Source: CAIJMU01 sp035530275 (GTDB lineage: Bacteria; Spirochaetota; Spirochaetia; Treponematales; Rectinemataceae). Taken from it: a DNA stretch of 64,000 nt. This document shows positions 32,480-40,900 of the stretch, one piece after another (within the stretch, counting starts at the first letter, position 1; every line of letters begins with the position of its first letter). The stretch is from positions 244,917-308,916 of the forward strand of contig DATKVC010000008.1 in NCBI GenBank assembly GCA_035530275.1. Direction: 5' to 3'. The position numbers and the translations under genes are program-made. The notes below the pieces were generated by a model that did no database searches, was not told the DNA's origin, and saw nothing but the letters and a program-made list of their open reading frames with translations.

Positions 32480-33604
32480 ATGCCCGAATTGAAAGTACCC
32501 GCCAAAGGCGCGGCCGCAAGGGACTTCGCAGCCCTCGGAGCCCTCGTCACGAGGCTCGACCCGGGAGTCCTGCCCTTCTCCGTGGCCGATTCCTACGCAT
32601 TGCACGTATCCGGCGGCGAATACAATGTCGCCGCCAACCTTGCCCGATGTTTCGGGCAGCGCTGCGCCGTCCTGAGTGCCATGGTCGACAATCCCATCGG
32701 GGCCAAGGTCGAGCGCGAGGTTCGCGCCGCGGGGGTCGAGGGTATTTATAGAAGATTCGAGCACGACGGGGTGCGGGGGCCGAACATCGCGACGGTCTGG
32801 AGCGATCGGGGAATGGGGCCGCGGCCGCCCGTGGTCTTCTACAATCGCGCCAACGAGGCGGCGGCCCTCCTCGGTCCGGGAAGCTTCGACTGGAAGGCCG
32901 TCTTCGCGGGCGGCATACGCTGGTTCCATTCCGGCGGAATATTCTCCGCACTTTCGACGACCACGCCCGACCTCGTCATCGAGGCGATGAAGGCGGCCAA
33001 GGCCGCCGGCGCCGTGGTCTCCTTCGACCTCAACTATCGCGCGAAGCTCTGGAACGCGGCCAGGATGGCAGCGGCGGCGAGCGGCACGGCGGGCGGCTCG
33101 CAGAGCGTGGCCTCTGCTCCGGAAATCCTGTCTCGCATCGTCGAGAACGTGGACGTCCTCGTCGGCAACGAGGAGGACCTCCAGCTCGGCCTCGGCCTCA
33201 CGGGGCCCAAGGTGGACGGCAAATCCAAGCTCGACCCGGCGGCCTTCCTCGGCACGATCGGCGAGGTCACGAGGCGCTTCCCGAAGCTCTCCGCAATCGC
33301 GACGACCTTGCGTGAGGTGCACTCGACCAACCGACATTCCTGGAGCGCCGTTCTCTGGCTCGACGGGAAATCCTATGTCGCGCCTACGATGGAGCTCGAC
33401 GTCCTCGACCGTATCGGCGGCGGCGACGGTTTCGCCGCAGGCCTCATCTACGGTTTCCTCGCCGAAAAGTCCCCCGAGGAATCCCTCAGGCTCGGCTGGG
33501 CCCACGGCGCCCTCGTCACCACCTATCCCGGCGACACCAGCCTCGCCAGCCTCGCCGAGGTCGAAGCCCTCGCGAAGGGCGGATCGGCGAGAGTTCAGCG
33601 GTGA
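32480..33604 (+). CDS. kdgK: PfkB-family sugar kinase, 2-keto-3-deoxygluconate kinase type
   Basis: Ribokinase-fold kinase, 374 residues. It has SGGEYNVAANLARCFGQR near residue 44, SFDLNYRAKLW near 175, VGNEEDLQLGLGL near 232 and the catalytic GGGDGFAAGLIYGFL near 313, where the Asp of GDGFAAG is the base. The overall pattern fits KDG kinases, which act on the end product of the uronate pathway. Other sugar-acid kinases of this family cannot be excluded. It lies downstream of rpiR and upstream of gnd. Confidence 0.78.
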   Translation: MPELKVPAKGAAARDFAALGALVTRLDPGVLPFSVADSYALHVSGGEYNVAANLARCFGQRCAVLSAMVDNPIGAKVEREVRAAGVEGIYRRFEHDGVRGPNIATVWSDRGMGPRPPVVFYNRANEAAALLGPGSFDWKAVFAGGIRWFHSGGIFSALSTTTPDLVIEAMKAAKAAGAVVSFDLNYRAKLWNAARMAAAASGTAGGSQSVASAPEILSRIVENVDVLVGNEEDLQLGLGLTGPKVDGKSKLDPAAFLGTIGEVTRRFPKLSAIATTLREVHSTNRHSWSAVLWLDGKSYVAPTMELDVLDRIGGGDGFAAGLIYGFLAEKSPEESLRLGWAHGALVTTYPGDTSLASLAEVEALAKGGSARVQR

Positions 33605-33683
33605 ACGACCTTGGTGAGGATAGCGGACCTGGCAGGCCCGGAAGTCGGGCAACCGGGGACAGCCTTTCGAACAAGGAGCAAGC

Positions 33684-35171
33684 ATGAAAGCTGACATCGG
33701 TCTCGTCGGGCTCGCGGTGATGGGCCAGAATCTCGTGCTCAACATCAACGATCACGGCTACTCGGTGGCCGTCTTCAACCGCTCGCCGAAGGCGACGCGG
33801 GACTTCCTGGCCGGCCCCGCAGCGGATCGTCGCAATTGCACCGACAAGGGCTGCATTACCGGGGCGGAGACCATGGAGGAATTCGTCGGTCTTCTCTCCA
33901 GCCCCAGGCGAATCATCCTCCTCGTGAAGGCCGGCGAGGCCGTCGACGACACCATCGAGAAACTCCTCCCCCTCCTCGACAAGGGCGACATCATCATAGA
34001 TGGGGGCAACTCCTTCTGGGCGGACACCGAGAGGAGGGCGACCTACCTCACTGGGAAGGGCATCCGCTTCATCGGCTCGGGGGTCTCAGGCGGCGAGGAA
34101 GGGGCGCGGCACGGCCCCTCGCTGATGCCCGGCGGCGACCCCACGGCCTGGCCCCTCGTCGACTCCGTCTTCGAGGCGATTGCCGCCCGCGCTCCCGGCG
34201 GTGAGGCCTGTGTCGCCTGGATGGGCTCGGGCGGCGCCGGGCATTTCGTGAAGATGGTGCACAACGGTATCGAGTACGGCGACATGGAGCTCATCGCCGA
34301 GACCTGGCATCTTCTCAAGGAAGTTGTCGGTCTCGGGGCCGACGAGATGGCCGCGACCTTCTCGAAGTGGAACGGCGGCGAGCTCGAAAGCTATCTCATC
34401 GAGATCACCGCCTCTATCCTCGCCTTCAAGGACAAGGACGGCTCGCCCCTCGTCGACAAGATCCTCGACGCTGCGGGACAGAAGGGCACGGGGAAGTGGA
34501 CGGGCCAGGAGGCCCTCGACGCGGGCATACCCCTCACCCTCATCACCGAGGCCGTCTACGCCCGGGCCCTCTCCGCCCTCGTCGACGAGCGCCGGGCGGC
34601 CTCGTCCATCCTCCCAGGACCCGACGCGAAGGCTCGCGAGGCCGCGAAGGGCGGGCGACCGACGGCTGGTCTGGTCGAGGATCTTCGCAAGGCCCTCCTC
34701 GCGGCGAAGATCGTCTCCTACGCCCAGGGCTTCATGCTCCTCCGCGAGAAGAGCGCGGAAAAGGACTGGAAGCTCGACTACGGTTCGATCGCCCTCACCT
34801 GGAGGGGCGGCTGCATCATCCGCTCGGCCTTCCTCGGCAAGATCAAGGAAGCCTTCGTCTCCAAACCCGACCTGCCCTCCCTGATGGTCGACCCCTACTT
34901 CGCGAAGCTGCTCGCCGACTGCCAGGGGAGCCTCCGGTCGGTGATCGGCCTCGCCGCCGCGGCGGGGATCCCCGTGCCTTCCCTTTCAGCGGCATTGGCC
35001 TTTTACGATGGCTACCGCTCGGCCAGGCTCCCCGCGAACATACTCCAGGCCCAGCGCGACTATTTCGGCGCCCATACCTACGAGCGCGTCGATCGGCCCC
35101 GCGGCGAATTCTTCCATACCGACTGGATCGGCTCGGGAGCGACTGCCGTCTCGGGTACCTACAATGCTTAG
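33684..35171 (+). CDS. gnd: 6-phosphogluconate dehydrogenase, decarboxylating
   Basis: Oxidises 6-phosphogluconate to ribulose 5-phosphate with NADP. The N-terminal Rossmann start is GLVGLAVMGQNLVLNI, followed by DGGNSFWADTERR, the SGVSGGEEGARHGPSLMPGG signature and FVKMVHNGIEYGDM with the catalytic lysine. The C-terminal domain ends with RDYFGAHTYERVDRPRGEFFHTDW read in two parts. Length is 495 residues, as expected for the long-chain (dimeric) form. AAGGAGC precedes the ATG. Its place beside a KDG-type kinase suggests a gluconate/uronate catabolic context. Confidence 0.96.
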   Translation: MKADIGLVGLAVMGQNLVLNINDHGYSVAVFNRSPKATRDFLAGPAADRRNCTDKGCITGAETMEEFVGLLSSPRRIILLVKAGEAVDDTIEKLLPLLDKGDIIIDGGNSFWADTERRATYLTGKGIRFIGSGVSGGEEGARHGPSLMPGGDPTAWPLVDSVFEAIAARAPGGEACVAWMGSGGAGHFVKMVHNGIEYGDMELIAETWHLLKEVVGLGADEMAATFSKWNGGELESYLIEITASILAFKDKDGSPLVDKILDAAGQKGTGKWTGQEALDAGIPLTLITEAVYARALSALVDERRAASSILPGPDAKAREAAKGGRPTAGLVEDLRKALLAAKIVSYAQGFMLLREKSAEKDWKLDYGSIALTWRGGCIIRSAFLGKIKEAFVSKPDLPSLMVDPYFAKLLADCQGSLRSVIGLAAAAGIPVPSLSAALAFYDGYRSARLPANILQAQRDYFGAHTYERVDRPRGEFFHTDWIGSGATAVSGTYNA

Positions 35172-35204
35172 CTTTTCGGCGGGCGACGCCCTGGGGGAAA
35201 TCCG

Positions 35205-36239
35205 ATGAAGGCTCTCGTTCTCGAGGAATACAAGAAACTCGTCGTCAAGGAAATCGCGAAGCCCGAACTCCGCGGTCCGGACGACGTCATCGTCCGCGTG
35301 CGGGCCGCCGCCATCTGCGGCTCCGACGTGCACGGCTGGGACGGATCGACGGGCAGGCGCAAGCCCCCCCTCGTTATGGGCCACGAGGCTGCCGGCGAAA
35401 TCGTGGAAGTCGGTAGCGGCGTCCGCCGCTTCAAGAGCGGCGACAGGGTGACCTTCGATTCGACCGAATGGTGCGGCAAGTGCTGGCACTGCCTCCGCGG
35501 CGAGGTCAACCTCTGCGACGATCGCAAGGTTCTGGGTGTCTCCCCAGGCGAATGGCGTCGCGATGGGGCCTTCGCCGAGTACATCGTCCTGCCCGAGCGC
35601 ATCCTCTTCCGCCTTCCGGCGAACATCGATTTCGTGCGGGCCGCCCTGGCCGAGCCCTGCGCCGTCGCCGCCCACGCCGCAGCCATCACGCCGCGCGAAG
35701 CCACCGACGCGGTCGCCGTGGTCGGAACCGGCCTCATCGGTCTCCTCCTCGTCTCGATCATCAAGGCCGAGGGGGCGGGCCTCATTATCGCCCTCGACAC
35801 CCAGGCGGACCGGAGGGCCTCGGCCCTCGCCTTCGGCGCCACCCATGCCTTCGATCCCACGGAGCCCTCCACGATGGTCAAGCTGCGGGAGCTGACCGAC
35901 GGCCGCGGCGTAGACCGGGCCTTCGAGGCGGTCGGCGCCACGGCCCCGATCCGCACGGCCATCGCCGCGACCCGCAAGGGCGGATCGGTCACCCTCATCG
36001 GCAACGCCAGCCCCTCCATCGACCTCCCCCTCCAGGAAGTGGTGACGAGGCAGATCGCCCTCCTGGGTTCCTGCGCCGTGGCCGGCGAGTACGATAGGGT
36101 CCTCGAACTGATGGCCTCGGGGGCCCTCGACCCGATGCCCCTCGTCAGCGCGGTCGCTCCCCTCGCCGAAGGTCATAGTTGGTTCGAACGCCTGTACGCC
36201 CGCGAGGCCGGGCTCCTCAAGGTCGTTCTTCAACCCTGA
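35205..36239 (+). CDS. Zinc-dependent medium-chain alcohol/polyol dehydrogenase
   Basis: MDR-superfamily dehydrogenase, 344 residues. Catalytic zinc ligands are ICGSD (Cys38) and GHEAAGE (His59-Glu60). The structural zinc site is CGKCWHCLRGEVNLC near residues 89-103. The NAD-binding domain starts VAVVGTGLIGLLL near 173. The pattern resembles sorbitol, galactitol or threonine dehydrogenases, so a polyol or sugar acid is likely. It follows gnd by 33 bases and precedes a Gfo/Idh-type gene. Confidence 0.9.
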   Translation: MKALVLEEYKKLVVKEIAKPELRGPDDVIVRVRAAAICGSDVHGWDGSTGRRKPPLVMGHEAAGEIVEVGSGVRRFKSGDRVTFDSTEWCGKCWHCLRGEVNLCDDRKVLGVSPGEWRRDGAFAEYIVLPERILFRLPANIDFVRAALAEPCAVAAHAAAITPREATDAVAVVGTGLIGLLLVSIIKAEGAGLIIALDTQADRRASALAFGATHAFDPTEPSTMVKLRELTDGRGVDRAFEAVGATAPIRTAIAATRKGGSVTLIGNASPSIDLPLQEVVTRQIALLGSCAVAGEYDRVLELMASGALDPMPLVSAVAPLAEGHSWFERLYAREAGLLKVVLQP

Positions 36240-36307
36240 TGCCGGCAAGCCGCCCGCAGGCTGTTCCGCCATCCGGCTCATATCGGCCCTAATCGAAAGG
36301 ACGTCCC

Positions 36308-37396
36308 ATGAAGGAAATCAAGGTCGGCATCGTCACCTACGGCAAGGTCGCAAGGCTCCAGGCCAAGGCGATGGCGAAGCTGGAAGGGGTCCGCCTCGTC
36401 GCCGTCCAGGGCAGGGACGAGGCGAAGCGGGAGACCTTCGCGCGGGACTTCGGCATTCAAGCCTGCGCGACGATCGCCGACCTGGCGAGGGCGGGCGCGG
36501 AGTTGGCCATCGTATCATCTCCCCATCCCCTCCATCGCGAGCAGGCCGTCGAGGCCCTCGATGCCGGCATGCACGTCCTCGTGGAAAAGCCCATGGCCCT
36601 TACGACGGCGGACTGCGACGCCATGATCGAGGCCGCGAAGCGAAACGGCCGCAGGCTCGGCGTCATCAGCCAGCGCCGGTGGTTCCCCGCGGTCCGGCGT
36701 GTCAAGGACGCCATCGCGAGCGGCAAGTTGGGCGACACCATCCTCGCCGACGTCGTGATGTTCGGCTGGCGCGACGAGGCCTATTACCGCTCCGACCCCT
36801 GGCGAGGCTCCTGGTCGGGCGAGGGCGGCGGCGTCCTTGTGAACCAGGCTCCCCACCAGCTCGATCTCCTCCTCTGGTTCATGGGCCCGGTGGCCGAAGT
36901 GCAAGCCTATTGGGCGAACCTCAACCACCCCTACATCGAGGTCGAGGACACGGCCGTCGCCGTCCTCCGTTTCGAGTCGGGGGCCCTCGGCTCCCTCCTC
37001 GTGTCGAATTCGCAGAAGCCCGGCATCTACGCCAAGGTGCACGTACACGGCAAGAATGGGGCGACGGCCGGCGTCCAGACCGACGGCGGAGCCATGTTCG
37101 TCGCGGGGATGTCCTCGATCGTGGAACCGGCTAAAAACGACATCTGGACCATACCGGGCGAAGAAGGGCTTCCCGCGCGCTGGGAGGGCGAGGACCTTGC
37201 CTTCTTCAAAGGACTGGAGGCTCAGGGCGTCGATGCCACCGATTGGTATCATGCCAGGCAGATCGAGGATTTCGCCGCGGCGATCAGGGAAGGAAGGGAG
37301 CCTTCGGTGGGCGCCGCATCGGGGCGGGCGGCGGTCGCCCTCTTCGAGGCGATCTACGAATCGGGGAGGACAGGCAAGGCCGTAAAGCCCCGCTGA
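36308..37396 (+). CDS. Gfo/Idh/MocA-family oxidoreductase
   Basis: NAD(P)-dependent sugar/polyol dehydrogenase-like protein, 362 residues. The Rossmann motif is GIVTYGKVARLQAKAM, with the usual first glycines altered. VSSPHPLHREQAVEAL and HVLVEKPMALTTADCD carry the family EKP lysine. NQAPHQLDLLLWFMG holds the family's catalytic-region HxxD. The exact sugar is unknown. An AAAGGA site precedes the ATG, and the gene is probably co-transcribed with the zinc dehydrogenase. Confidence 0.92.
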   Translation: MKEIKVGIVTYGKVARLQAKAMAKLEGVRLVAVQGRDEAKRETFARDFGIQACATIADLARAGAELAIVSSPHPLHREQAVEALDAGMHVLVEKPMALTTADCDAMIEAAKRNGRRLGVISQRRWFPAVRRVKDAIASGKLGDTILADVVMFGWRDEAYYRSDPWRGSWSGEGGGVLVNQAPHQLDLLLWFMGPVAEVQAYWANLNHPYIEVEDTAVAVLRFESGALGSLLVSNSQKPGIYAKVHVHGKNGATAGVQTDGGAMFVAGMSSIVEPAKNDIWTIPGEEGLPARWEGEDLAFFKGLEAQGVDATDWYHARQIEDFAAAIREGREPSVGAASGRAAVALFEAIYESGRTGKAVKPR

Positions 37397-37439
37397 GCGC
37401 GGCTCTTGCGCCGCGTTCCGAAGGGTTTATCATTGCCTC

Positions 37440-39152
37440 GTGGGATACGGCCAGAAGAGCGGCGCCACCTACGCCGTCCGTGGCATCAGGTCCTTCGCGG
37501 ATTGGGTGGAATTCGACGAAGCCCGCATAGGCGTCTTCTTCGGTCCCAACTCTTCGGGCAAGAGCGCCCTCATCTCCGCCTTCCTCCTCCTCCGTGGTCA
37601 AACGGACATCTTCAGGCTCTCCTTCGTCGAAGGCGGCCACGGCTTCGCGGATTTCCTCGACGCGATCAAGGATCGGAGCCCCGAGGGACGAATCGAATTT
37701 CGAATCGGCTGTTCGGTTGACGCGGCCAAGGCCATGCTCCCTTCGGGTCTTCCGACGCCCGACCCCGTGCGCTGGCGCTTCGAAGTGAGCCTGATCTATG
37801 CCGCCGATCCCTTCGACGGCGGCCAAAGCGGGATCCTCGTCGAGCTCTCCCTCGACCTCGTGGAGGAAGAGCTGCGGACGCGGATTTTTTCCGCCTCCTC
37901 GCGTCCCGACGGAGGAGAACTTTCCTTTTCCACCGCCGACGCCCTCGCGCTTCCCTTCGTTCGCTCCCGCCTAGTAGGAACGGATGAGGCGCGCGCCGAT
38001 CCGGAGGCGGGGCTCGAGCGCGCGATTGCTATCGCCGAAGGCCTCCTGTCGACCTCACGCGGCGAGGCTACGGAGAGGGCGAGGCGCCTGCGCGATTCCC
38101 TCGCGGCCATTCGCCGGGAAGCCCTGATCCAGCGGGAATTCGAGCACATCGTCCTCGCGGAACCCGAAGAGGGGAAAGGGCGCGCCGACTGGACGCGGCA
38201 CCGAACGAGGTCGCGCTCCTACTTGAGCCAGGAGCTCAAATACCTTCGCTCCCTTTCCGACATGCTGATAGCCGAGTGCTTCGAGGGAGCCGGGATCAGG
38301 TCGATGCGCTCCCGGGAAAGCGGCAGGGAGATCCGGCTTTCCTTCTATTCGGTCTTCGGAGAAATCCTCGAGGCCGCAGGCTTCTCGACGGCGAATCGCA
38401 CTCGACCTCGGTACCACTTCCCCGCGAGAGTCGATGCGGCCGCCGGCGAAGGGGCGCCTCGCGGCTGCGCGACCGCCCGCGGAGCCGGCGCTCTCGTCCT
38501 CTCGGCCTCCGGGGAATACTTCGCCTGGCTGCGCGACACGGTGAACATCAGCCTCTGCAGCGACGAGAGCGGTCGCCATTCCATCGAGGGGGGAGGCCTG
38601 GAGGCATCCTACGGCAGGGCGATTCTGGCCATGCGCGAGGCTCGCGAAGGCGAAGCCCTCGTGCCGGAGGGAAGGGAGGCCGATCCCCATCTCCTCGACA
38701 TCGAGGCGCGGCGCCACTCCCTACACGCCTTCCTTTCCGACTGTGGCCTCGCCGAGGATCTGGAATTCCGCCCCGGCTCATCGGAGCAATCGGCCATCAT
38801 GCTCGTGCGCGCGGGCGAGCGCCGCAAGATCGGGGACTCGAGCGAAGGGCTCCGGCGCCTCGTCGTCCTCTCGGTAGCCCTGCTCTATCTGCCCTGGGGC
38901 TCCCTCGTCTCGATCGAGGAACCGGAGGCCGGGCTCGACTCATGGTTCCGGGAAAAGGCAGCGAAGCTGATCCGCCTCCTCGCGAAGGCGGCGGGGGCGG
39001 CTATCCTCGTGGAAACCCGCAGCCCGGAATTCGTGGAGGCACTGGGTCCCTTTCGCTCGCCCGAGGGGACGAGGGAACGCGGACCAGAGGCTAAAGTCGT
39101 CGGCACGAGAGACAGCGAGGACGGTCTCGTGCGGGTGACGGAACTGGGCTGA
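37440..39152 (+). CDS. Lone ABC-type (AAA/OLD-like) ATPase
   Basis: A 570-residue protein of the RecF/OLD-like ATPase class. Walker A FFGPNSSGKSALIS is at residues 33-46. A long middle part (about 100-440) has few family signals, including a run of charged helices (ERARRLRDSLAAIRREALIQ). Near 465 the ABC-like signature is SSEGLRRLVVLS, and Walker B is SIEEPEAGLDSWF near 490. A final ETRSPEFVEALGPF strand follows, in the usual sensor/His region. No TOPRIM nuclease domain is visible. Such proteins often act with a nuclease partner in phage defence, but none is nearby. The start is a GTG with no clear ribosome site. Confidence 0.75.
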   Translation: MGYGQKSGATYAVRGIRSFADWVEFDEARIGVFFGPNSSGKSALISAFLLLRGQTDIFRLSFVEGGHGFADFLDAIKDRSPEGRIEFRIGCSVDAAKAMLPSGLPTPDPVRWRFEVSLIYAADPFDGGQSGILVELSLDLVEEELRTRIFSASSRPDGGELSFSTADALALPFVRSRLVGTDEARADPEAGLERAIAIAEGLLSTSRGEATERARRLRDSLAAIRREALIQREFEHIVLAEPEEGKGRADWTRHRTRSRSYLSQELKYLRSLSDMLIAECFEGAGIRSMRSRESGREIRLSFYSVFGEILEAAGFSTANRTRPRYHFPARVDAAAGEGAPRGCATARGAGALVLSASGEYFAWLRDTVNISLCSDESGRHSIEGGGLEASYGRAILAMREAREGEALVPEGREADPHLLDIEARRHSLHAFLSDCGLAEDLEFRPGSSEQSAIMLVRAGERRKIGDSSEGLRRLVVLSVALLYLPWGSLVSIEEPEAGLDSWFREKAAKLIRLLAKAAGAAILVETRSPEFVEALGPFRSPEGTRERGPEAKVVGTRDSEDGLVRVTELG

Positions 39153-39213
39153 GGCGCCGAGGCATTCCCCGGCATCAATCCCTTCATCCCAGGGACCAGC
39201 AACGGAGGCCCCC

Positions 39214-39411
39214 TCACTCGGCGTACTCGAAAACTTCCTCGATCGACAGACCGAAAATTCTAGCCACGCGAAAGCCCATCTCGAGGGAAGGCGTGTAGCG
39301 ATTCTTTTCGAGGGAGATCACTGTCTGACGAGTCACCCGAAGGGCATCGGCCAGCGCCTCCTGGGTCATCCCCTTCGCCTGTCTGAGTTCGAGCACGCGA
39401 TTGCGCAGCAT
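39214..39411 (-). CDS. XRE-family helix-turn-helix regulator
   Basis: A 65-residue, single-domain HTH_3 protein: NRVLELRQAKGMTQEALADA then LRVTRQTVISLEKNRYTPSL and a C-terminal helix ending in EEVFEYAE. It belongs to the YozG/Cro-like group that often sits next to small membrane proteins. The start at ATG 39411 is 5 bases after the stop of the membrane-protein gene, so both are one operon. It probably regulates its own operon through the inverted repeat at 39829-39879. Confidence 0.92.
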   Translation of the reverse strand: MLRNRVLELRQAKGMTQEALADALRVTRQTVISLEKNRYTPSLEMGFRVARIFGLSIEEVFEYAE

Positions 39412-39416
39412 CGGAT

Positions 39417-39815
39417 TCAACTCCGCCGGCTCTTGATCGCGAAGAGAGCCAGGAAAAGATAGGCTTGGAAGATCATCACGACCAAGACGGCCCTTCCGGC
39501 GATGAGCCATTCCGCGGGGAGCGAAGGGATGCTGAAGACGGTGAAGACGAAAATCATCATCGCGAAAAGACTCACTCGGTAAGTCGTAGAGGCGGCATCC
39601 TTGAAATTGCGTTCCGTTCTCTCGTCGGAGAGCACGAGCCTCGATTTTTTCACCATTCCCTTGGCCACCGCGAGGACGATCGCTCCCAAGGCTACTCCGC
39701 CAAGGGCGTAGGCCCATGAGGGAATACCCGGCACGAAGCCGTCGAGGACGAAAAAACCGGCAATGATAAGGGCCGTCATCCCCAGGGTCATGACATGAAA
39801 GCTTCTTTGCGTCAT
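39417..39815 (-). CDS. Small four-helix membrane protein, DUF2178-like
   Basis: A 132-residue protein with four hydrophobic segments: FHVMTLGMTALIIAGFFVLD, YALGGVALGAIVLAVAKGMV, SLFAMMIFVFTVFSI and LIAGRAVLVVMIFQAYLFLAL. The charged loop LSDERTERNFKDAASTTYRVS matches the family's conserved DER...A...T motif. It is usually paired with an XRE regulator, as here. AGGAGG precedes the ATG. Its function is unknown. Confidence 0.75.
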   Translation of the reverse strand: MTQRSFHVMTLGMTALIIAGFFVLDGFVPGIPSWAYALGGVALGAIVLAVAKGMVKKSRLVLSDERTERNFKDAASTTYRVSLFAMMIFVFTVFSIPSLPAEWLIAGRAVLVVMIFQAYLFLALFAIKSRRS

Positions 39816-39828
39816 GGCTGCCTCCTGG

Positions 39829-39879
39829 GATGAATGTAAAACTCGTTTTACTTTTTGTCAAACTGTTTTTACATTCATC
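39829..39879. promoter_or_regulatory. Long inverted repeat upstream of the XRE operon, candidate operator
   Basis: GATGAATGTAAAA (39829-39841) is repeated in inverted form as TTTTACATTCATC (39867-39879). Inside it, GTAAAAC (39836-39842) and GTTTTAC (39845-39851) form a second, tighter palindrome. The element lies just upstream of the membrane-protein ATG and overlaps the 3' end of the cyclase gene. It is AT-rich in a GC-rich genome, as regulator sites often are. It could also act as a terminator for the cyclase gene. Confidence 0.55.
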
Positions 39880-40900
39880 GAACGAAATACATGCCCATCG
39901 GCCCTTGTCCCTTCACCTCGATTCGGCCCCGATCTTCACAGTCCACCCGAGCTCCGAGGAGTTTTCGCGTCGCCTCCGACACGTTGATGCGCATCGGGGC
40001 CGAGGCGTTTTCCATCCGACTCGCGACGTTCACCGTGTCGCCGAAGACGTCGTAGATGAAGCGCCTGACGCCGACGATGCCGGCGACGACCTCGCCCGAA
40101 TGGACGCCGACCCGCATTTCCCAGCGGAGCCCGGCCTTCGTGTTGCGCGCATCCAGCCAACCGAGCATATCGCGCGCCGCCGACACGAGGGATAGCGCAT
40201 GGTCGGGGTTGGCCTCGGGCATGCCTGAGACGGCGAGGTAGGCGTCGCCGATCGTCTTGATCCGCTCGCAGCCGTGGTCGCGCACGATCCCGTCGAAGGC
40301 GGCGGTGATGTCGTTCAACTCGGCGATCACCTCTCTCGGCGACATGCGGGACGATTGGCCGGTGAAATTGACGAGGTCGCCGAAGAGGACAGAGGCGTCG
40401 GGGAAGGATCGCGGCTCGCTCGCCCCCTTCTCCTTGAGCTCGGCCGCGATCGAGGCCGGCAGGAGGGCTTCGAGGAGACGCTCGGATTTCTCGCGCTCGC
40501 TCTCGACGCTGCGCTGGGCCTCGCGCAGCCTGAGATGGGTCCCGACCCGGGCGACGACTTCCTCGCGCTGGAAGGGCTTCGAAACGTAGTCGACCGCGCC
40601 GGCTCGAAAGCCCTCGACCTTGTCCTCGATCTGATTGAGCGCGGAGATGAAGATGACCGGAATGTCGGCGAGGTCGGGATCGGCCTTGAGCCGCGCTATG
40701 GTCTCGAAACCGTCCATCCCCGGCATCTTGATGTCGAGGAGGATGAGATCGGGCCTGGCCTTGGCGGCGATCTGGAGCGCCCGCTCGCCCGATTTCGCCT
40801 GGAGGGGATGGAAGCCCGCCTGGACGAGGGTTTCGCTCAGTACCTTGAGATTCTCCTCGATGTCGTCGACGACCAGCACCAGGCTCGACTCATCGGCCAT
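39875..40900 (-). CDS. Receiver-class III adenylyl cyclase
   Basis: A 341-residue response regulator that makes cAMP. The receiver (about 1-120) has the acidic pair in VVDDIEEN, phospho-acceptor Asp56 (LLDIKMPG) and Lys108 (YVSKPF). A short coiled coil (about 125-150) leads to the cyclase. All six class III residues are present by eye: metal Asp175 and Asp219, Lys215, Asp284, Asn291 and Arg295. The Lys/Asp pair is that of adenylyl rather than guanylyl cyclases. It overlaps the 3' end of the hybrid kinase gene by 11 bases, so phosphotransfer from that kinase is likely. Confidence 0.92.
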   Translation of the reverse strand: MADESSLVLVVDDIEENLKVLSETLVQAGFHPLQAKSGERALQIAAKARPDLILLDIKMPGMDGFETIARLKADPDLADIPVIFISALNQIEDKVEGFRAGAVDYVSKPFQREEVVARVGTHLRLREAQRSVESEREKSERLLEALLPASIAAELKEKGASEPRSFPDASVLFGDLVNFTGQSSRMSPREVIAELNDITAAFDGIVRDHGCERIKTIGDAYLAVSGMPEANPDHALSLVSAARDMLGWLDARNTKAGLRWEMRVGVHSGEVVAGIVGVRRFIYDVFGDTVNVASRMENASAPMRINVSEATRKLLGARVDCEDRGRIEVKGQGPMGMYFVR

